From Valencia hispanica (lineage: Eukaryota > Chordata > Actinopteri > Cyprinodontiformes > Valenciidae), in contig OY747721.1 in assembly GCA_963556495.2 (NCBI GenBank), forward strand, positions 28,070,349 to 28,134,348: a stretch of 64,000 bases of DNA, read 5' to 3'. Within the stretch, counting starts at the first letter, position 1. Each line of letters starts with the position of its first letter. The translations under genes and the position numbers were made by a program. The notes under the pieces are model-generated. The model had not been told where the DNA came from, did not search any database, and saw only the letters and a list, made by a program, of their open reading frames with translations. Of this stretch, positions 23,141-34,464 are shown in pieces.

Positions 23141-24430
23141 CAAAACAAATTGGACTGTATATTATTAGTTCTAACATATTTAAACCAAGTAAAAATTTTA
23201 TGTGGGGAAGGGTGCGGTGGGTAGTCTGTGGGGCCAGGATGGAGGAAACACTACCTTAGTGGTTACATTTGTCACATTTTATTTTTCTGTTGAATGTAAA
23301 TATGGTGGGTGGGTGCTGTAACAATTTCCAGTTATCTGTAAGCCCAGATAACTACAGATAACCTACAGATAACCTACAGAGGAAGGAAAGGTCGCGTGGT
23401 CCATGACTTTTAACTCCACCTTTTTTGACTACAGTTTCTGTTAACATGCAAACATTTGTTTAGCCTTCTCGTCAATTATCCCGTCCACATCTGCTGCAAC
23501 AAAGAGCCGACAAGCAGGAAATCACCTTCCTAACAGAGACGCAAGTCCAGACAAATGAATAAATGAGCCTTAAAATAGAAACAGAAGATTGTGATTATAG
23601 GAGCTCAGGGATGGGGGAAAAAATGAACACGTCGAAACCAGATGATGAAAATAACTCTAATGCCTTGAAATGTTTGTAAAGAAATCAAAGATAAAGAGCG
23701 GTGAGAAGAAGACAGAATTAGCACAAGTGTATTATTAAAATTTAGTAACAGACCAGATAAAGAAGCTGTTTTGTTTTTTTGTTGGAAAGTGAAGAAAAGC
23801 TCAATGAAGCTTTTCACCAAAACTATCAGATGGACAGAAAAAAAAGTATTAAAGTTTACCCATAAAAGTCGATCAGGCCGGACTCTCTGCAGTGACCAAA
23901 TGATCCATACAGGCGAACAAGCGGCGGCCTGTAAGAAATCTGCTGCTCGCCTCAGAGGAAAGACATGCTTGACAGTAAATCCACCTTTGTTTTTATCTCT
24001 GCTCGGGGTCATGCAGTGTGGTTTTGACTCAAACTGGGAAAGAAAATAAAACCGCCGCTGCCTTTATAACGCAAGACGCTGCAACCCCAAGGCAACAAGG
24101 AGGGAGGCAGACAAGGCCGGACTGTTGGAGCACGGACGTTCCCAGATGGACTCTTGCTTCAAAACAAGATGAGCCTTAGCTGTGAATAGTTATTTTCTGT
24201 TCTGCACAGCCTGAAGAACTAAGATTAATATTTAATGTGTGTAAGGCCTTAAAGACGTTTCAGAATTAAATGAGAAACGATATCTTGAGGTTTATTTCAG
24301 TGGATCCTTTTTCTTGTTCTTACCAGGTTAACTTTAATCTGTGTATTGTTTTCTCCAATTCCTTGATCAGGTAATGTTTAGAATGCATATGAACCAGTAA
24401 ATCGAAAGCTCCCCTTTAACATGGCAGACC
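23141..24430. other. Unassigned stretch before P-type element
   Basis: No gene recognised. It contains a short tandem repeat at 23345-23379 with an approximately 11-bp ACAGATAACCT unit. The remainder is ordinary AT-rich sequence up to the 8-bp target duplication at 24431. Confidence 0.5.
23345..23379. repeat. Short 11-bp tandem repeat
   Basis: About three copies of ACAGATAACCT, the first imperfect (CAGATAACT). Confidence 0.85.
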
Positions 24431-24438
24431 GAAGCAAT
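24431..24438. other. 8-bp target duplication, left
   Basis: GAAGCAAT abuts the left end of the 4.18-kb element and matches AAAGCAAT at 28619-28626 in 7 of 8 positions. Confidence 0.75.
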
Positions 24439-24917
24439 ATGGGGTCAGATCAGTCTCATTAAGAATAAACTCATGCAGGGTTTTTCACAAATTCACATGC
24501 TCAATCACAAATGCACACGCTCTGGTTCACAAATATAATTCCGAAGAAACACTTCTAATATAACTTCACAAATGCACACGATCCGTTTCACAAATGCACA
24601 CGATCCGTTTCACAAATGCACACGATCCGTTTCACAAATGCACACGATCTATTTCACAAACATAATTTTGAGGGAAGCTTCAAATATAAACTCACAGATC
24701 ATACGAATCGCTAAATGTGCATTTATGGATCACTTCTCATTCGCGAATCTCTGTGTATTTGTGAGAGAATTTTGTGTGGTGAATTTTGAGACTGTTGTAA
24801 CGTTGCAGGTCAACAAACATCACCATTGGCTAGTAAATCAATCAAATTTACGATTCTTATTGACAGATTCGTCAGCTAACCAATGTCTTCGTTTTCAGCC
24901 AATCGTATGGCTCCTTA
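24439..24917. repeat. Left terminal inverted repeat
   Basis: About 479 bp, alignable along its whole length to the reverse complement of 28157-28618. Identity is high: 'gagaattttgtgtggtgaattttgagactgttgtaacg' is identical in both. The main difference is one extra 22-bp subrepeat unit here. Similarity stops just after 'ccaatcgtatggct'. Confidence 0.9.
24564..24651. repeat. Subterminal 22-bp tandem repeats, left
   Basis: Four tandem copies of a 22-bp unit containing CACAAATGCACACGATC. Two looser relatives lie closer to the tip (for example near 24505). Repeated subterminal motifs in DNA transposons often bind the transposase; here a THAP domain would be the candidate binder (inference). Confidence 0.85.
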
Positions 24918-26075
24918 CATTTTCTCCTCAATAACAGAGCTGTTATGTGCGCATGCGCCGCGAAGTTCAACCGCGACACATGGCGAAATGTTTTACTTAC
25001 CGTTTGAGACTGATGCATGTCGCTACCATACACTGTATATAACGGTCGCTACTTATCGCCATGTGTCTCTGCCAGTGCAGCGTCATAGAGATAGAGTTAC
25101 GACAGTCTTTGAACTAGCCAACACGCGGTCATGTGGTTCATGGAGTCCTCTATAGTTCCAAACATCCCAGTAAGTCAGTCTGAGCAGCTTCTGGCGGGAC
25201 AGAACGCAAAATCGAATATTTCTAATTTCTCCTGCCGATTTTTTATCATTATTGACTAATAATGTGTACTGATTACTTTTTACTAAATAGCCTATCCATT
25301 TTTATTTTATCAAAGCATTTTCTAGAGGAACAGACATTTGTCACTGTTCTATATTTTAGAGGGAAACTAGAGTGCTAACACATTGTAGAATACATATAGA
25401 TCACCGATCATATTTATTGATAGATTAATGCACTACACTGCTCAATATAAGCATGTTTAATAACTTTATGTGCCACAAGAAACCCTAAATTGGAGGAATA
25501 ATACCATATTTATAGCCTGTTTTCTGAATGCTAGCATGGTAATACCATACTTTGTCCTCCTATACACTTAAAACATGCCAGTGGTTAAGACCTCTGCTCC
25601 AGCTTACCTTTAGATCTCCATCTTTCAACAAAGCATGGGATATTACTGTTCCCAGGATTTACTCCTAAAACACCCTATATGTCTAGCAGATGACATTCAG
25701 TCTGTGTTCTCTCTGCCTGCTGTTGGATAGAAAATTAGCTGAATGTTAGGCTGATCTAAGTTACATGTTTTGAACCAGTTTTAAATAACTTTGAGGAAAA
25801 TATGCGACCGTCTATGCGTTGACTGATGACCTGGGCTGAATTTTTTCGGTAGAAGACATCATTCTATAATTATTTATTTTCTTATGAACTCATGCATCTA
25901 TAACCCAGTTGATTGTGCTTCTAGCCTGACTACAGTAAAATAGTAATTCATTGATAATGTTAAAACCAGTATATGTAAAAAAATAAGTGTTAATTGTGGA
26001 AAAAACAATACGCAAACTATTTATTAAACAATATTACGCAAAATGTAAAACAAGCTTTTTTACTATAATTCTCAC
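24918..26075. other. Interior of P-type element, left
   Basis: Non-coding as far as I can see. The part adjoining the inverted repeat (24940-25160) is CpG-rich with GCGCATGCGCCGCG and could have been the element's promoter. The rest to 26075 is AT-rich without open frames of note. Confidence 0.5.
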
Positions 26076-26168
26076 GGTCATTTGGGCAATGTGCTGAAGT
26101 CCTAATGAAGGTTCATCCTTGGTAACATTAACAGCAGCTCCCTTAGATAACAACCACTGGTGACCTTC
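26076..26168 (-). pseudogene. Ankyrin-like exon, antisense, in transposon
   Basis: On the minus strand a 93-bp, 31-codon open segment is framed by a good acceptor (pyrimidine-rich tract then TTTTCAG, 26175-26169) and a donor (GTGAGA from 26075). It starts and ends in phase 0. It reads EGHQWLLSKGAAVNVTKDEP followed by SLGLQHIAQMT. The pattern EGH…LL.KGA.VN…L..A matches the core of an ankyrin repeat, although it is short and the helix-1 region is missing. It may be a host exon captured by the P-type element, a transposon exon, or chance. No neighbouring exon on this strand was identified. Confidence 0.4.
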
Positions 26169-26383
26169 CTGAAAACAATAGAGAAACAGTTCATTAGTAA
26201 AATGTTTTGCTTTGAAGGACTTAGTAGGTGAAAAATTCAAATTACAAATCAAGATGTTTAGGGTGGAACAAGAGAAAAGTTTAAAGTGTAATTATACATA
26301 TAATTATATTTGGTTTTGTACAACATTTCATATGTATACAATGTATATTTCAATAATACCTTTTATAGGTTTATTGCTTTACC

Positions 26384-26560
26384 ATGACTGGCTGTGCTGC
26401 ATTTGGATGCAGCAATCAGTCCAAGAAAGGGATCAGAACTTAAGGCTTCCCTAAAGACACAGAAAGAAGAAGGAAATGGTTGGCTCAAGTCAGCAGGAAA
26501 AACCTCACCATTGCCAGAGGTCATAATAACAGAAAGCTGTGCACAATAAGTTTAATCTGC
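26384..26560 (+). pseudogene. THAP zinc-finger fragment
   Basis: From an ATG at 26384 the frame reads MTGCAAFGCSNQSKKGIRT, then TAA, then GFPKDTERRRKWLAQVSRK. The Cys-4/Cys-9 pair in CAAFGCSN, the FP motif and the invariant Trp of the RRRKWLAQV segment are hallmarks of the C2CH THAP DNA-binding domain. The distal half is eroded: KLC appears near 26537, but the CxxHF partner is not in place. It may have lain across a splice site, since ATAAGT follows. The in-frame TAA at 26441-26443 disables this copy. THAP domains sit at the N-terminus of P-type transposases, consistent with its central, forward position in the element. Confidence 0.75.
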
Positions 26561-26599
26561 ACTGTCAAATATTTTCAATCAGGGCTCTACACGCCACCC

Positions 26600-27170
26600 T
26601 GTGATGGCACTTAGGCATAAGATGGAAGAGTACAACAAAGCCATCACATTCCTCCAAGACATGATAACACTCTTCTGTGGACTTAAGATTGGTCAAACAA
26701 GTAGCTGGAAACCAGTGCAAAAAGGAATTGTGATGGCAACATCTACAATTTTATCAATCCAAAAGACATGCTTGACCATGGACATATTCTGTACCATCTT
26801 ACAGGATACAAACAAAATCATCAAATATTCCAACATCTGTGATGGATGCTCTAGTTCAATAAAGCAAAAATGATGACAGTCTGGAAGGAGAGCACTGTAC
26901 CCTATTGGCACTGAAGGAATTCAACCCAGGAGTGCTGTGTCGACCATCACATGACTCCTTCGGTCTGGTCCAAGAAGTGGAGGAGCTTTTCCTAACAAGG
27001 TCTGGGACATCTCTCATGGAGCTCCCAAATACCATGGCCACTTTAGAGAGAAAAGCAAGTCTGTTAGAAAGCATGCTCCCTGTATGTGATGATGTGCAAC
27101 AAAACCCCAAAAACCAGCAGATTCATCAGGCTGAGACTACAAATGGCAGCAAAACAGATCTTCCATAAGA
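26600..27170 (+). pseudogene. Possible transposase remnants
   Basis: Two open stretches follow the THAP segment on the same strand. The first (26601-26873) is 90 codons and begins MMALRHKMEEYNKAITFLQD. The second is open from about 26863 to 27168 in another frame and includes HCTLLALKEFNPGVLCRPSH and a Leu/Glu-rich segment that could form a coiled coil. P-type transposases have a leucine-rich coiled coil after the THAP domain, so these could be degraded transposase. I recognise no RNase-H-like catalytic residues in either, and a chance origin is possible. Confidence 0.3.
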
Positions 27171-28156
27171 AAGAAAACAAGTGCTGTCCAATACTGGGTA
27201 TCTTGGAAGTACAAGACAAACAAAAAACAGCAATGCAAAACAGCATCTGATAGCACAACAAGCAAGCCACCACCAAACACCTTGATCGTTGCCATGGAGA
27301 AACTTGGTCTCTTTTTTGCAAACAACCCCCCACCCACATCAGCTTCAAAACATTGTAATCTCTACTTAATCAAATGATTACAAACAATAATTTCATAAAA
27401 CAAGTGCAAATGAACAGTTCTGCAGTAAATATCAACTTAGGTTATGGTGTTCAAGTACTTTTCTTTAAATGTCTTGATTCAGCTCTTATTTTGGAGAACA
27501 CAAAACAAGAAAACAACATATCTTGTTACTTTGGTGATCCTGTTGGCCATATGCTTCAGCAGTTTATTGCAGTCAGTTCTTATGTGGTTTAACTAAAAAA
27601 TAAAGAAATGATTACAATCACATTTTTCTTTACTGATATCTCCATTTATGCTTCCATCTCTGATGCGTCAAAGTCAGTTAAAGACTGTTGATACAGCGAC
27701 CAGCAACTCAGATATAGTTTAGACTAAAAAAAATCAACATTAAAATTAATGAGATATAAAAGTGTATATCCTATTTCAAATTGTGATGAATAAAAAAAAA
27801 AGCTGAATTAGACATACTGAAATAAACCCGTCAATAGGTCGTCAAGCTTTTCCAGACCTCTGCTACTCGCAATTAGCTAGCTGCAGTTAAACTACAACTA
27901 GCTCATTAACACAGTTAATTAACCAAAACTGGCTACATTAAATATGACCCTTGACTTATTTTTGGTACAGAGCAGTCAGCTAACGCTTTTCAATGCAAAA
28001 GAATTTTGTGATTCCATTAACTTACCGGAACAATAGTTCCAAAACGCAGAGGATGAACTGCGGTCAGTGATGCTGCGCTGTTTGGAAGTAACTACAGCTG
28101 CAGACCCACGTGACTTCCGCATTCCATTCTTTCCATAGAAGTGTCAGAACTCTGTT
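27171..28156. other. Interior of P-type element, right
   Basis: AT-rich, with no coding signal that I trust. The last 120 bp before the right inverted repeat (28030-28150) are GC-richer. Confidence 0.5.
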
Positions 28157-28618
28157 GTAAGCAGCCATACGATTGGCTGAAAACAAAGAAATTGGTTAGC
28201 TGACGAATCTGTCAATCAGAATCGTAGATTTGATTGACAGATTCATTAGCCAATGGTGACGTTTGTTGACCTGCAACGTTACAACAGTCTCAAAATTCAC
28301 CACACAAAATTCTCTCACAAATACAGAGAGATTCACGAATGAGAAGTGGTCCATAAATGCACATTTAGCGATTCGTATGATCTGTGAGTTTATATTTGAA
28401 GCTTCCCTCAAAATTATGTTTGTGAAATAGATTGTGTGCATTTGTGAAACGGATCGTGTGCATTTGTGAAACGAATCGTGTGCATTTGTGAAGTTATATT
28501 ACAATTGTTTCTTCGAAATTATATTTGTGAACCAGAGCGTGTGCATTTGTGAATGAGCATGTGAATTTGTGAAAAACCCTGCATGAGTTTATTCTTAACG
28601 AGACTGATCTGACCCCAT
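28157..28618. repeat. Right terminal inverted repeat
   Basis: About 462 bp, the reverse complement of 24439-24917 with scattered differences and three rather than four 22-bp subrepeats. Its outer end is CTGATCTGACCCCAT. Confidence 0.9.
28431..28492. repeat. Subterminal 22-bp tandem repeats, right
   Basis: Three copies of the same unit as at 24564-24651 in inverse orientation (GTGTGCATTTGTGAAACG). One copy carries GAATC in place of GGATC. Confidence 0.85.
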
Positions 28619-28626
28619 AAAGCAAT
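28619..28626. other. 8-bp target duplication, right
   Basis: AAAGCAAT directly follows the right end of the P-type element and matches the left copy in 7 of 8 positions. Confidence 0.75.
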
Positions 28627-29828
28627 GTCCTCTTTTCTGTAGACAATGCCAAAAACGCTAGAATCTCAACTCCTCCACTTGAACCTGAAACGGACTCTGA
28701 ATCTGGAGGCAACACTCCACTATTTCTCTCCTCGAGAATTAGTCCTGTTTAAAATTCGTGATGACTGAGCCACATTTGTTTGCCAAATACCCACATAATG
28801 TCCACAGTGCTCTTTCTTTCTCTCTCTATCAAACCAAACTGAAACAGCCTTATGGATCAGTATGAAGCAACAATGGCCTCAGCTAATGTTAATTTGTTTT
28901 ATGATTCAGGAGGCAGCCTGTGCGAGACCGGAAGCACGAGCAGTCCGAGACAGACAGAGGGGAAGCGGCCGTGTTTAAAGGCGCGGTGTTTAATAATTCA
29001 GCGTGCGGCGTCTGGTCTGCCTGTGATGCAGCAGGTGGCCGCAGTGAAACCAGAGAGATCACAGGGAGAGGAGAAAAAAAAGAGAAACTCTTTCTGTTCG
29101 AGAGCACGGGATGAGATAAAATGGCAAGAGGCAGTGGGGATCCGTGTGGGCGAACGAGGACGTTGCAGCCGAGGCACTTCATGGAATCCGGCAGCCCCAA
29201 ACTGAACCAGAGCTAATGAGTTTTAACAATGCTGCTCTGACACACCTGCTAAATCCTGCTATTCCTGGAACGTAGCAACTCTCCTGAAGACAGTTTGTCC
29301 TCTGAGAGTAAATATAATCTGGCCACACATTATGTTAAAGCACAATTGTCCTGCGCTGTTCAGCCTGGCATGACATGATTGACAGATTAAAATAATAATC
29401 TTCTTTTCTCCATAAACTTCGGTATCTATTTACAAAGCAAAATCTAAAGATTCAACAGCAGGTTTGTGGTCTGCAACCAACCCAGAACATCTACACTCTG
29501 GAATATGCCAAAGGTTCTTATTAGTTTTATCAACAAAATAAAATTCCAATCACCTTTTTATTGTCATTTTCCCAATTTCCTCTGCAATCATCTCTGAACG
29601 AAAATATGCGCGCTGATGAAACGAGGAAGAATTGGGCAAATAAGATGTTTAGTGGTCTGAATAAGCATACCTTGTAATGCATCACAATAAAGCTTGTGTT
29701 GGAGTGTGGAGCATCATGAGAGCGCCTTCCCAGAACCGGGCGGACTTTATCACTGTAAACTGCCATGAATGCACTCCATGAATACATCTGCATTCATCTA
29801 CAGAAGATGCCCGAGAGGAAAAAATGAG

Positions 29829-29829
<1 letters not shown>

Positions 29830-29861
<32 letters not shown>
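29830..29861. repeat. CA microsatellite
   Basis: An uninterrupted run of about 16 CA units. Confidence 0.95.
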
Positions 29862-29863
<2 letters not shown>

Positions 29864-29980
29864 GCATACATATGAGCCAATAAGCATTCCCAGTAAGATG
29901 GATAATAGTTACTAAAGTGTGTTTACCGCAGGAGGTGTACAGAAGCACTTTTTTCTGTTATCAGCCCTGTGAAGGAAGAA

Positions 29981-30002
29981 CACACACACACACACACACA
30001 CA
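29981..30002. repeat. CA microsatellite
   Basis: About 11 uninterrupted CA units, about 120 bp from the preceding run. Confidence 0.95.
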
Positions 30003-31989
30003 TTGACTGAAGAAGTCATTATTTGATGCTGTATCTTGAGTGCTTCCTTTTATTCGGAGGTGTGTTCGTCCAAAGCCTGTATGATCCTGGCTGTTTGGGT
30101 GTGCGTGTGTGTGTGTTTGGTATTTCTGGGTTGGTGGTTTTATCTGTAGTCAATGGCATCAGACTGTGAGGGTATAGCGCCCAGAATTGGTGAAAACAAG
30201 GAGTAGGGTTCGGTGTGAGCAATCCCGAATTGTTTGCAGCAGGAGAAACTTGTATTATTGAGCAGATATTACAAATTTAAATTCTACCACTGCCAAGATG
30301 AGCAGCAACATGCGCTTCTTGGCCGGGGATCAAAAGAAAAACATGAGAAAGAAGACGGAGGATGCACAGGAGAAGCTGATGAACTCGTGACGGACAAATT
30401 CCAGATGATGCACAACAAATCATTGTTTTGATGCTCTATCAGAGCGCCTCCGACTGCTTTTAAGGTGTTTTAGTTGATTGCAGACACATTATCCCTCCTT
30501 TAACCTGAAATACAAGCTTTAAAATGTTAATGTGATTATATTTTTCTCTTCAAAAAATGAAAGCAGATTTCTCACCTCTGAAATTAGTGTGCGAACTGCA
30601 GAACTTGAATAAAAGTTTCACATATTTTAAACACAAACCTTGACTTCAAATCCTCTGGCTCAGATTTTAGAATAGGTCAGACATGTTCTATAACGCATTC
30701 TTAAAGAAAACCAAGCTGCACGTGTTTCTGTTTCTATATTTTCCCTCCAACCATTTCTCATATCACCTCCAGAATGAATCTAATGTGAGATATTAAAATA
30801 AAAAGCAGTTGTTTCTGTGGCAGGAACCTGAGGCCCTGCAGCGGGGTGAAAAGAGGTCGTATAGCTCCATATGTATCATCAGCTCCTCCTCACGGATGGA
30901 GGAGGTGAAGCTTATGTTCCATCCGTTAGAGAGGGAGGCGTCTACCACCTCATGGACCTTACCTCTGATGTTCTCTGCTCTCTTATTGTAGAGAAATGTT
31001 TAGAGCAGGGATATCAGCTCTCTGATCATCATCCCTATTGCTGTGTAACTGCTTTGTCCATTTTCCAACTCTCTTCAGTTCTTCCATCTGTGAGAATGTT
31101 TTGCCATTGAAGGAATATTCCAGGGTGTTTGACTCGAGGTTCCCTTAAGAGATTAGGACCATTTGATAGCTTATTGCGGAAAATAAAAACTTAATGTTGA
31201 GGCTAGTCCTCCATCCTAGCACATTTCTCTTCTTAACAGCATCATAGCAGTTTATGCAAAGCCACATTCATGAAAGCTCCAGTTTGTTGCATTAGATGAG
31301 CATCCACACAATGCGGTGAACTTGGTGGCTGTGCGCTACCAAGGATCTTCCATATGAAACGTGACATGTCGAATTAAAGGTGCTGCCATTCAGATGAAAT
31401 ACCGAAACTAAATAAGACACACATTTAAAATAATACCAAAATATTATTCTTCAAAGTAAATTTCCTTTTAAGGACACTTGCTCACTTCCCTGGCTTTAAT
31501 TTCCACCTGGGACTCTGACCAGATTGGTTTCACATGCCTTTGGCAACCATCCATGAAAATACAGAATCCTCTCATATTTGAAACATAAGAGGCATTCTGA
31601 ATTAAATCAAAGCAGGAATTAATTTGTTTTATATGCCTTTCTCTTGAGTTGACTCCCGCCTGTTCGAGGTTTAGTATTCGCAGATTTTTCTTTGGGAAAT
31701 AAATCCAAGTTATTTGCGGAACATTTGTCCGTTTTTTGCATCGCATATCCAAAATGTTCAAAAGAAAAAGCAGGTTGGGAAGCTAAATACCTCACTACAA
31801 TGTTACTTGACATGTTATTGGCTGCCATTTTCAAAGCAGCCAATCCAGGGGCACCATTTCATTTTGTTGGCAGTAATTGGTTGTGCTACCCAGACCAGAA
31901 TGTTGCTTGGCACGCTTAGTTACTCAAACATTCTGCATGTTTTTAGCTATAAAGCAGTGATGTATTCACTCAGTACATGCGAGTACAAA

Positions 31990-32047
31990 ACAGACAGGAC
32001 TGTAACAGATATTTTCTGTACAAATACATGTACAGTTATACCCCTAC
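31990..32047 (-). repeat. Possible hAT-type MITE end
   Basis: On the minus strand the sequence starts TAGTAGGGGTATAACTGTAC and continues ATGTATTTGTAC, similar to the TAGGGGTGTAACGGTACACG-type ends of hAT MITEs. The partner end and target duplication were not found. Confidence 0.3.
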
Positions 32048-34122
32048 TAAATAGGGTTCGGAAAGAGCTTTCCAATAATACATACCTTATTTAGCGACCA
32101 AAATATTACAGTTATAATGTAAAATGAATGTGATAATTTTGTTATCCTCAGAACTAAATGTTTTTAGGAGGTTTTGAGATTACAGTTCATGATTTGCTCA
32201 ATGTGTGAAATTTAACACTAAGACATCATTGCAAAGAGCATTAAATGAACCATATGGTGTTTTCCTATGTATGAGGGTTTCTAGAAGTTAACTTACCAGA
32301 AAATTATAAAAAGAACATCTACCCCGCGCCACATAAAAGCAGAGCAGCATTCGAATTTTCCCTCTTTCATCCCAACTCAGACTTCCAGCTATAATCTTTA
32401 CAGGGCTTCAAGGAAATGGCAGCAAAACATCAACTGATCTCAAAGAAACTTTCATCCATTTACACTACTGAGCTAAACCTGTGCAGTATTATATAAACTA
32501 AAAAGCCATTGAATATCGTGCAAAATACGGCTGCCATCATAGCATCAGTTTGGCCCTCCAGCTAAGATGTGTATGTGTTCTACAACTAAAAGGTATTTCC
32601 CAACATCAGAATTTTATAAAACTGGCATAATCAACTTGACATGCCAGACTTTGGAATCAAACTTGCGTAAAAATGACCAACAAAACATTTGTGAAATTAA
32701 TAATTTTGCAGGATCTCTTGTGTCAGAGTCTTTTTGGTCAAAAGCCTTAAAAACATATTTTTCAACGCAGTCGTCAGCTGCATGTAAATTATGAATTGCT
32801 CATTAGTTTTCAACAGAACACTTAAACACTAAATTATCTCCTAACATGTCTTTAGACTATACAAATCCAGCTCATATGCTTTCTGATGAATATTTATCTT
32901 TCACAGTTTAAATGTAACTCATTTCTCCTGTCTCTGTCCAAATTTCACTTTCTTAGGTCATGCAGAAGGATACTGGAGGTTCCTCAGAGCTGCAGTGAAC
33001 CCATTCTGGGTGTTTGATTGTAGAACAGAAGGTTCTGATTAGCTGTTCTTCAGGATTTGCATAACTTCGGTCTGTTGTTGTGGTGGTACTCTCCTAATCA
33101 CTCCTCCTATCCCTTTTCTTCTTCATAAACCTCCTTCAGTTATGTGTATAATCCAACCACCTATGATGATTAAATGGGGTGGTGATTTTTTCATTACAGC
33201 ATAATGATGCTCAACCACCTGCTGAGCGGGGAAAGTGTGGGTGATGATAGTGCGGTGAAGAGATGGCGTGATCAGAGGAAGAAATAGTTCTGGTTTATGA
33301 TTTGAAATGAAGTATCTGGATAATCAACACCTTTAGTCCAAGATGGAAAAAAAGGCTTGACATTTTTCAATTTGCTCCACATAAAAATCTGGACTATTGA
33401 TATTTTAATCATCATGAGAAACAGAAAATGACCCCAGCCTAGTAGCTTGAATCTGAAAAAACTGAAATTTATCTTCTTCTTTTTTTTTTAAGTGAGCTAT
33501 CTAAATAGGAATTTTAGAGCCAAAAACATGATCTAAATTAGCTGAGGTTTGAAACCTTCTGATTATAATTTGGCTGTTAGATTAAATGAGTCTGAATACG
33601 TCTCACATTGATGTAGCTTTTAACCTGCTGTGTGAACACAGATTTTCATACTTAAAATAAGGCAGTTAAATTAGGCAGAATTTTTATTTGTTTTTCAAAG
33701 TCTATCAAACCGCATGTGTTCATTACACAACTCTGAATGAGCCTCATCAGAGCTGTAAATACAGTTAAACTGTGAGGTAAAGCAAAAAGATATCCAGTAG
33801 TACGTTAAAGTCTGCTAAATCTTAGCTGCAAATTGTAGGTGGAGCTTATGTCTCAAGATACTATTAAAACTGCATTTCATTTTATTAGGGTGCATCATCC
33901 TGAATGATTTGGGGGTGAATTGAAGCACCAAATGGCAGGAATACATTTTCACACTTCTGCCATTTTATGTCTGACTGGGGTGCATAGGTCAGGTCAAGTT
34001 CTGGGTTTATAAGTGGAAACTTATTATATACTACTCCGAAGCCAAGCTGGTTCTAGATTTACCATTGGATGGATGTAACACTGTTTTTTGTGGCCTCGGT
34101 GGTCTCCAGAAAGTCAAATTAA

Positions 34123-34462
34123 TGGTGCATTTCATTTACCTCAGAAATCGGAACTCTGAGCTTGGTTTGACATTGCACCCGAGTGAACAGTGTTCCGGTT
34201 AATGTAGTCGGAAAAGTCGGGATCCCAATATGGTAAAACCCAGGTAGCCATTGTTGGTAATACCTCTTACAAATCTTGTTTTAAGCTGTTTTCTCTATAT
34301 GCAAACACCAATTTAATTTAGTAAAGTATAGAGTTGCATCCTCTGCATGTAACATTGCTTTTAGACACACTCTTACTAGTGTCTTGTAAAATAAACATGT
34401 TTCCACCACAACTACTATTGTTGTGAGGAGCGGGTATATTGAAATTATAAGTCGGCGCAAGC
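34123..34462. mobile_element. TAA-flanked MITE, left part
   Basis: Begins TGGTGCATTTCATTTACCTCAG directly after TAA (34120-34122). The matching inverted end TGGTGCGTTACAACTGTAGTC is the reverse complement of sequence ending at 36177, followed by TAA (36178-36180). The 3-bp TAA duplication fits PIF/Harbinger elements. The MITE, about 450 bp in total, was split by the Tc1 element at 34465-36069. Its inner sequence shows the paired 'aactctgag' and 'ctctgaagtt' motifs expected of such ends. Confidence 0.72.
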
Positions 34463-34464
34463 TA

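Larger units (their letters stand above)
24439..28618 (+). mobile_element. P-superfamily (THAP) DNA transposon, decayed
   Basis: A 4180-bp element with long terminal inverted repeats of about 479 bp (left) and 462 bp (right). The outer ends read ATGGGGTCAGATCAGTCTC and its complement, and the element is flanked by an 8-bp direct repeat (7/8 matching). Inside lies a broken THAP zinc-finger coding segment at 26384. Known families that combine THAP domains with DNA transposons are P elements (8-bp duplications) and Kolobok (TTAA). The 8-bp duplication favours P. I find no continuous DDE-type transposase frame; only scattered open stretches at 26600-27170 remain, so this copy is inactive or non-autonomous. 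An antisense exon-like segment at 26076-26168 may be captured host sequence. Both inverted repeats carry short tandem subrepeats. Confidence 0.8.
28627..34119. other. Long unassigned stretch with microsatellites
   Basis: About 5.5 kb without a recognisable exon or RNA gene. It contains CA runs near 29.8 and 30.0 kb and a GT run near 30.1 kb. The sequence at 28900-29200 is relatively GC-rich, with an open frame on each strand but no domain. A hAT-type MITE end may lie near 32.0 kb. The remainder is AT-rich. Confidence 0.5.

Noticed and set aside
23771..24049. Open frame containing IHTGEQ, reminiscent of a C2H2 zinc-finger linker
   Set aside because: No Cys-x2-Cys or His-x3-His spacing accompanies the HTGE, so it is not a zinc finger.
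24564..24651. Short regularly spaced repeats, considered as a CRISPR-like array
   Set aside because: Units are directly tandem without spacers, sit inside a eukaryotic transposon's inverted repeat, and there are no cas genes.
28852..29205. Overlapping open frames on both strands in a GC-richer patch
   Set aside because: Both strands are open over the same bases, as expected when stop codons are depleted by GC content. No domain on either.
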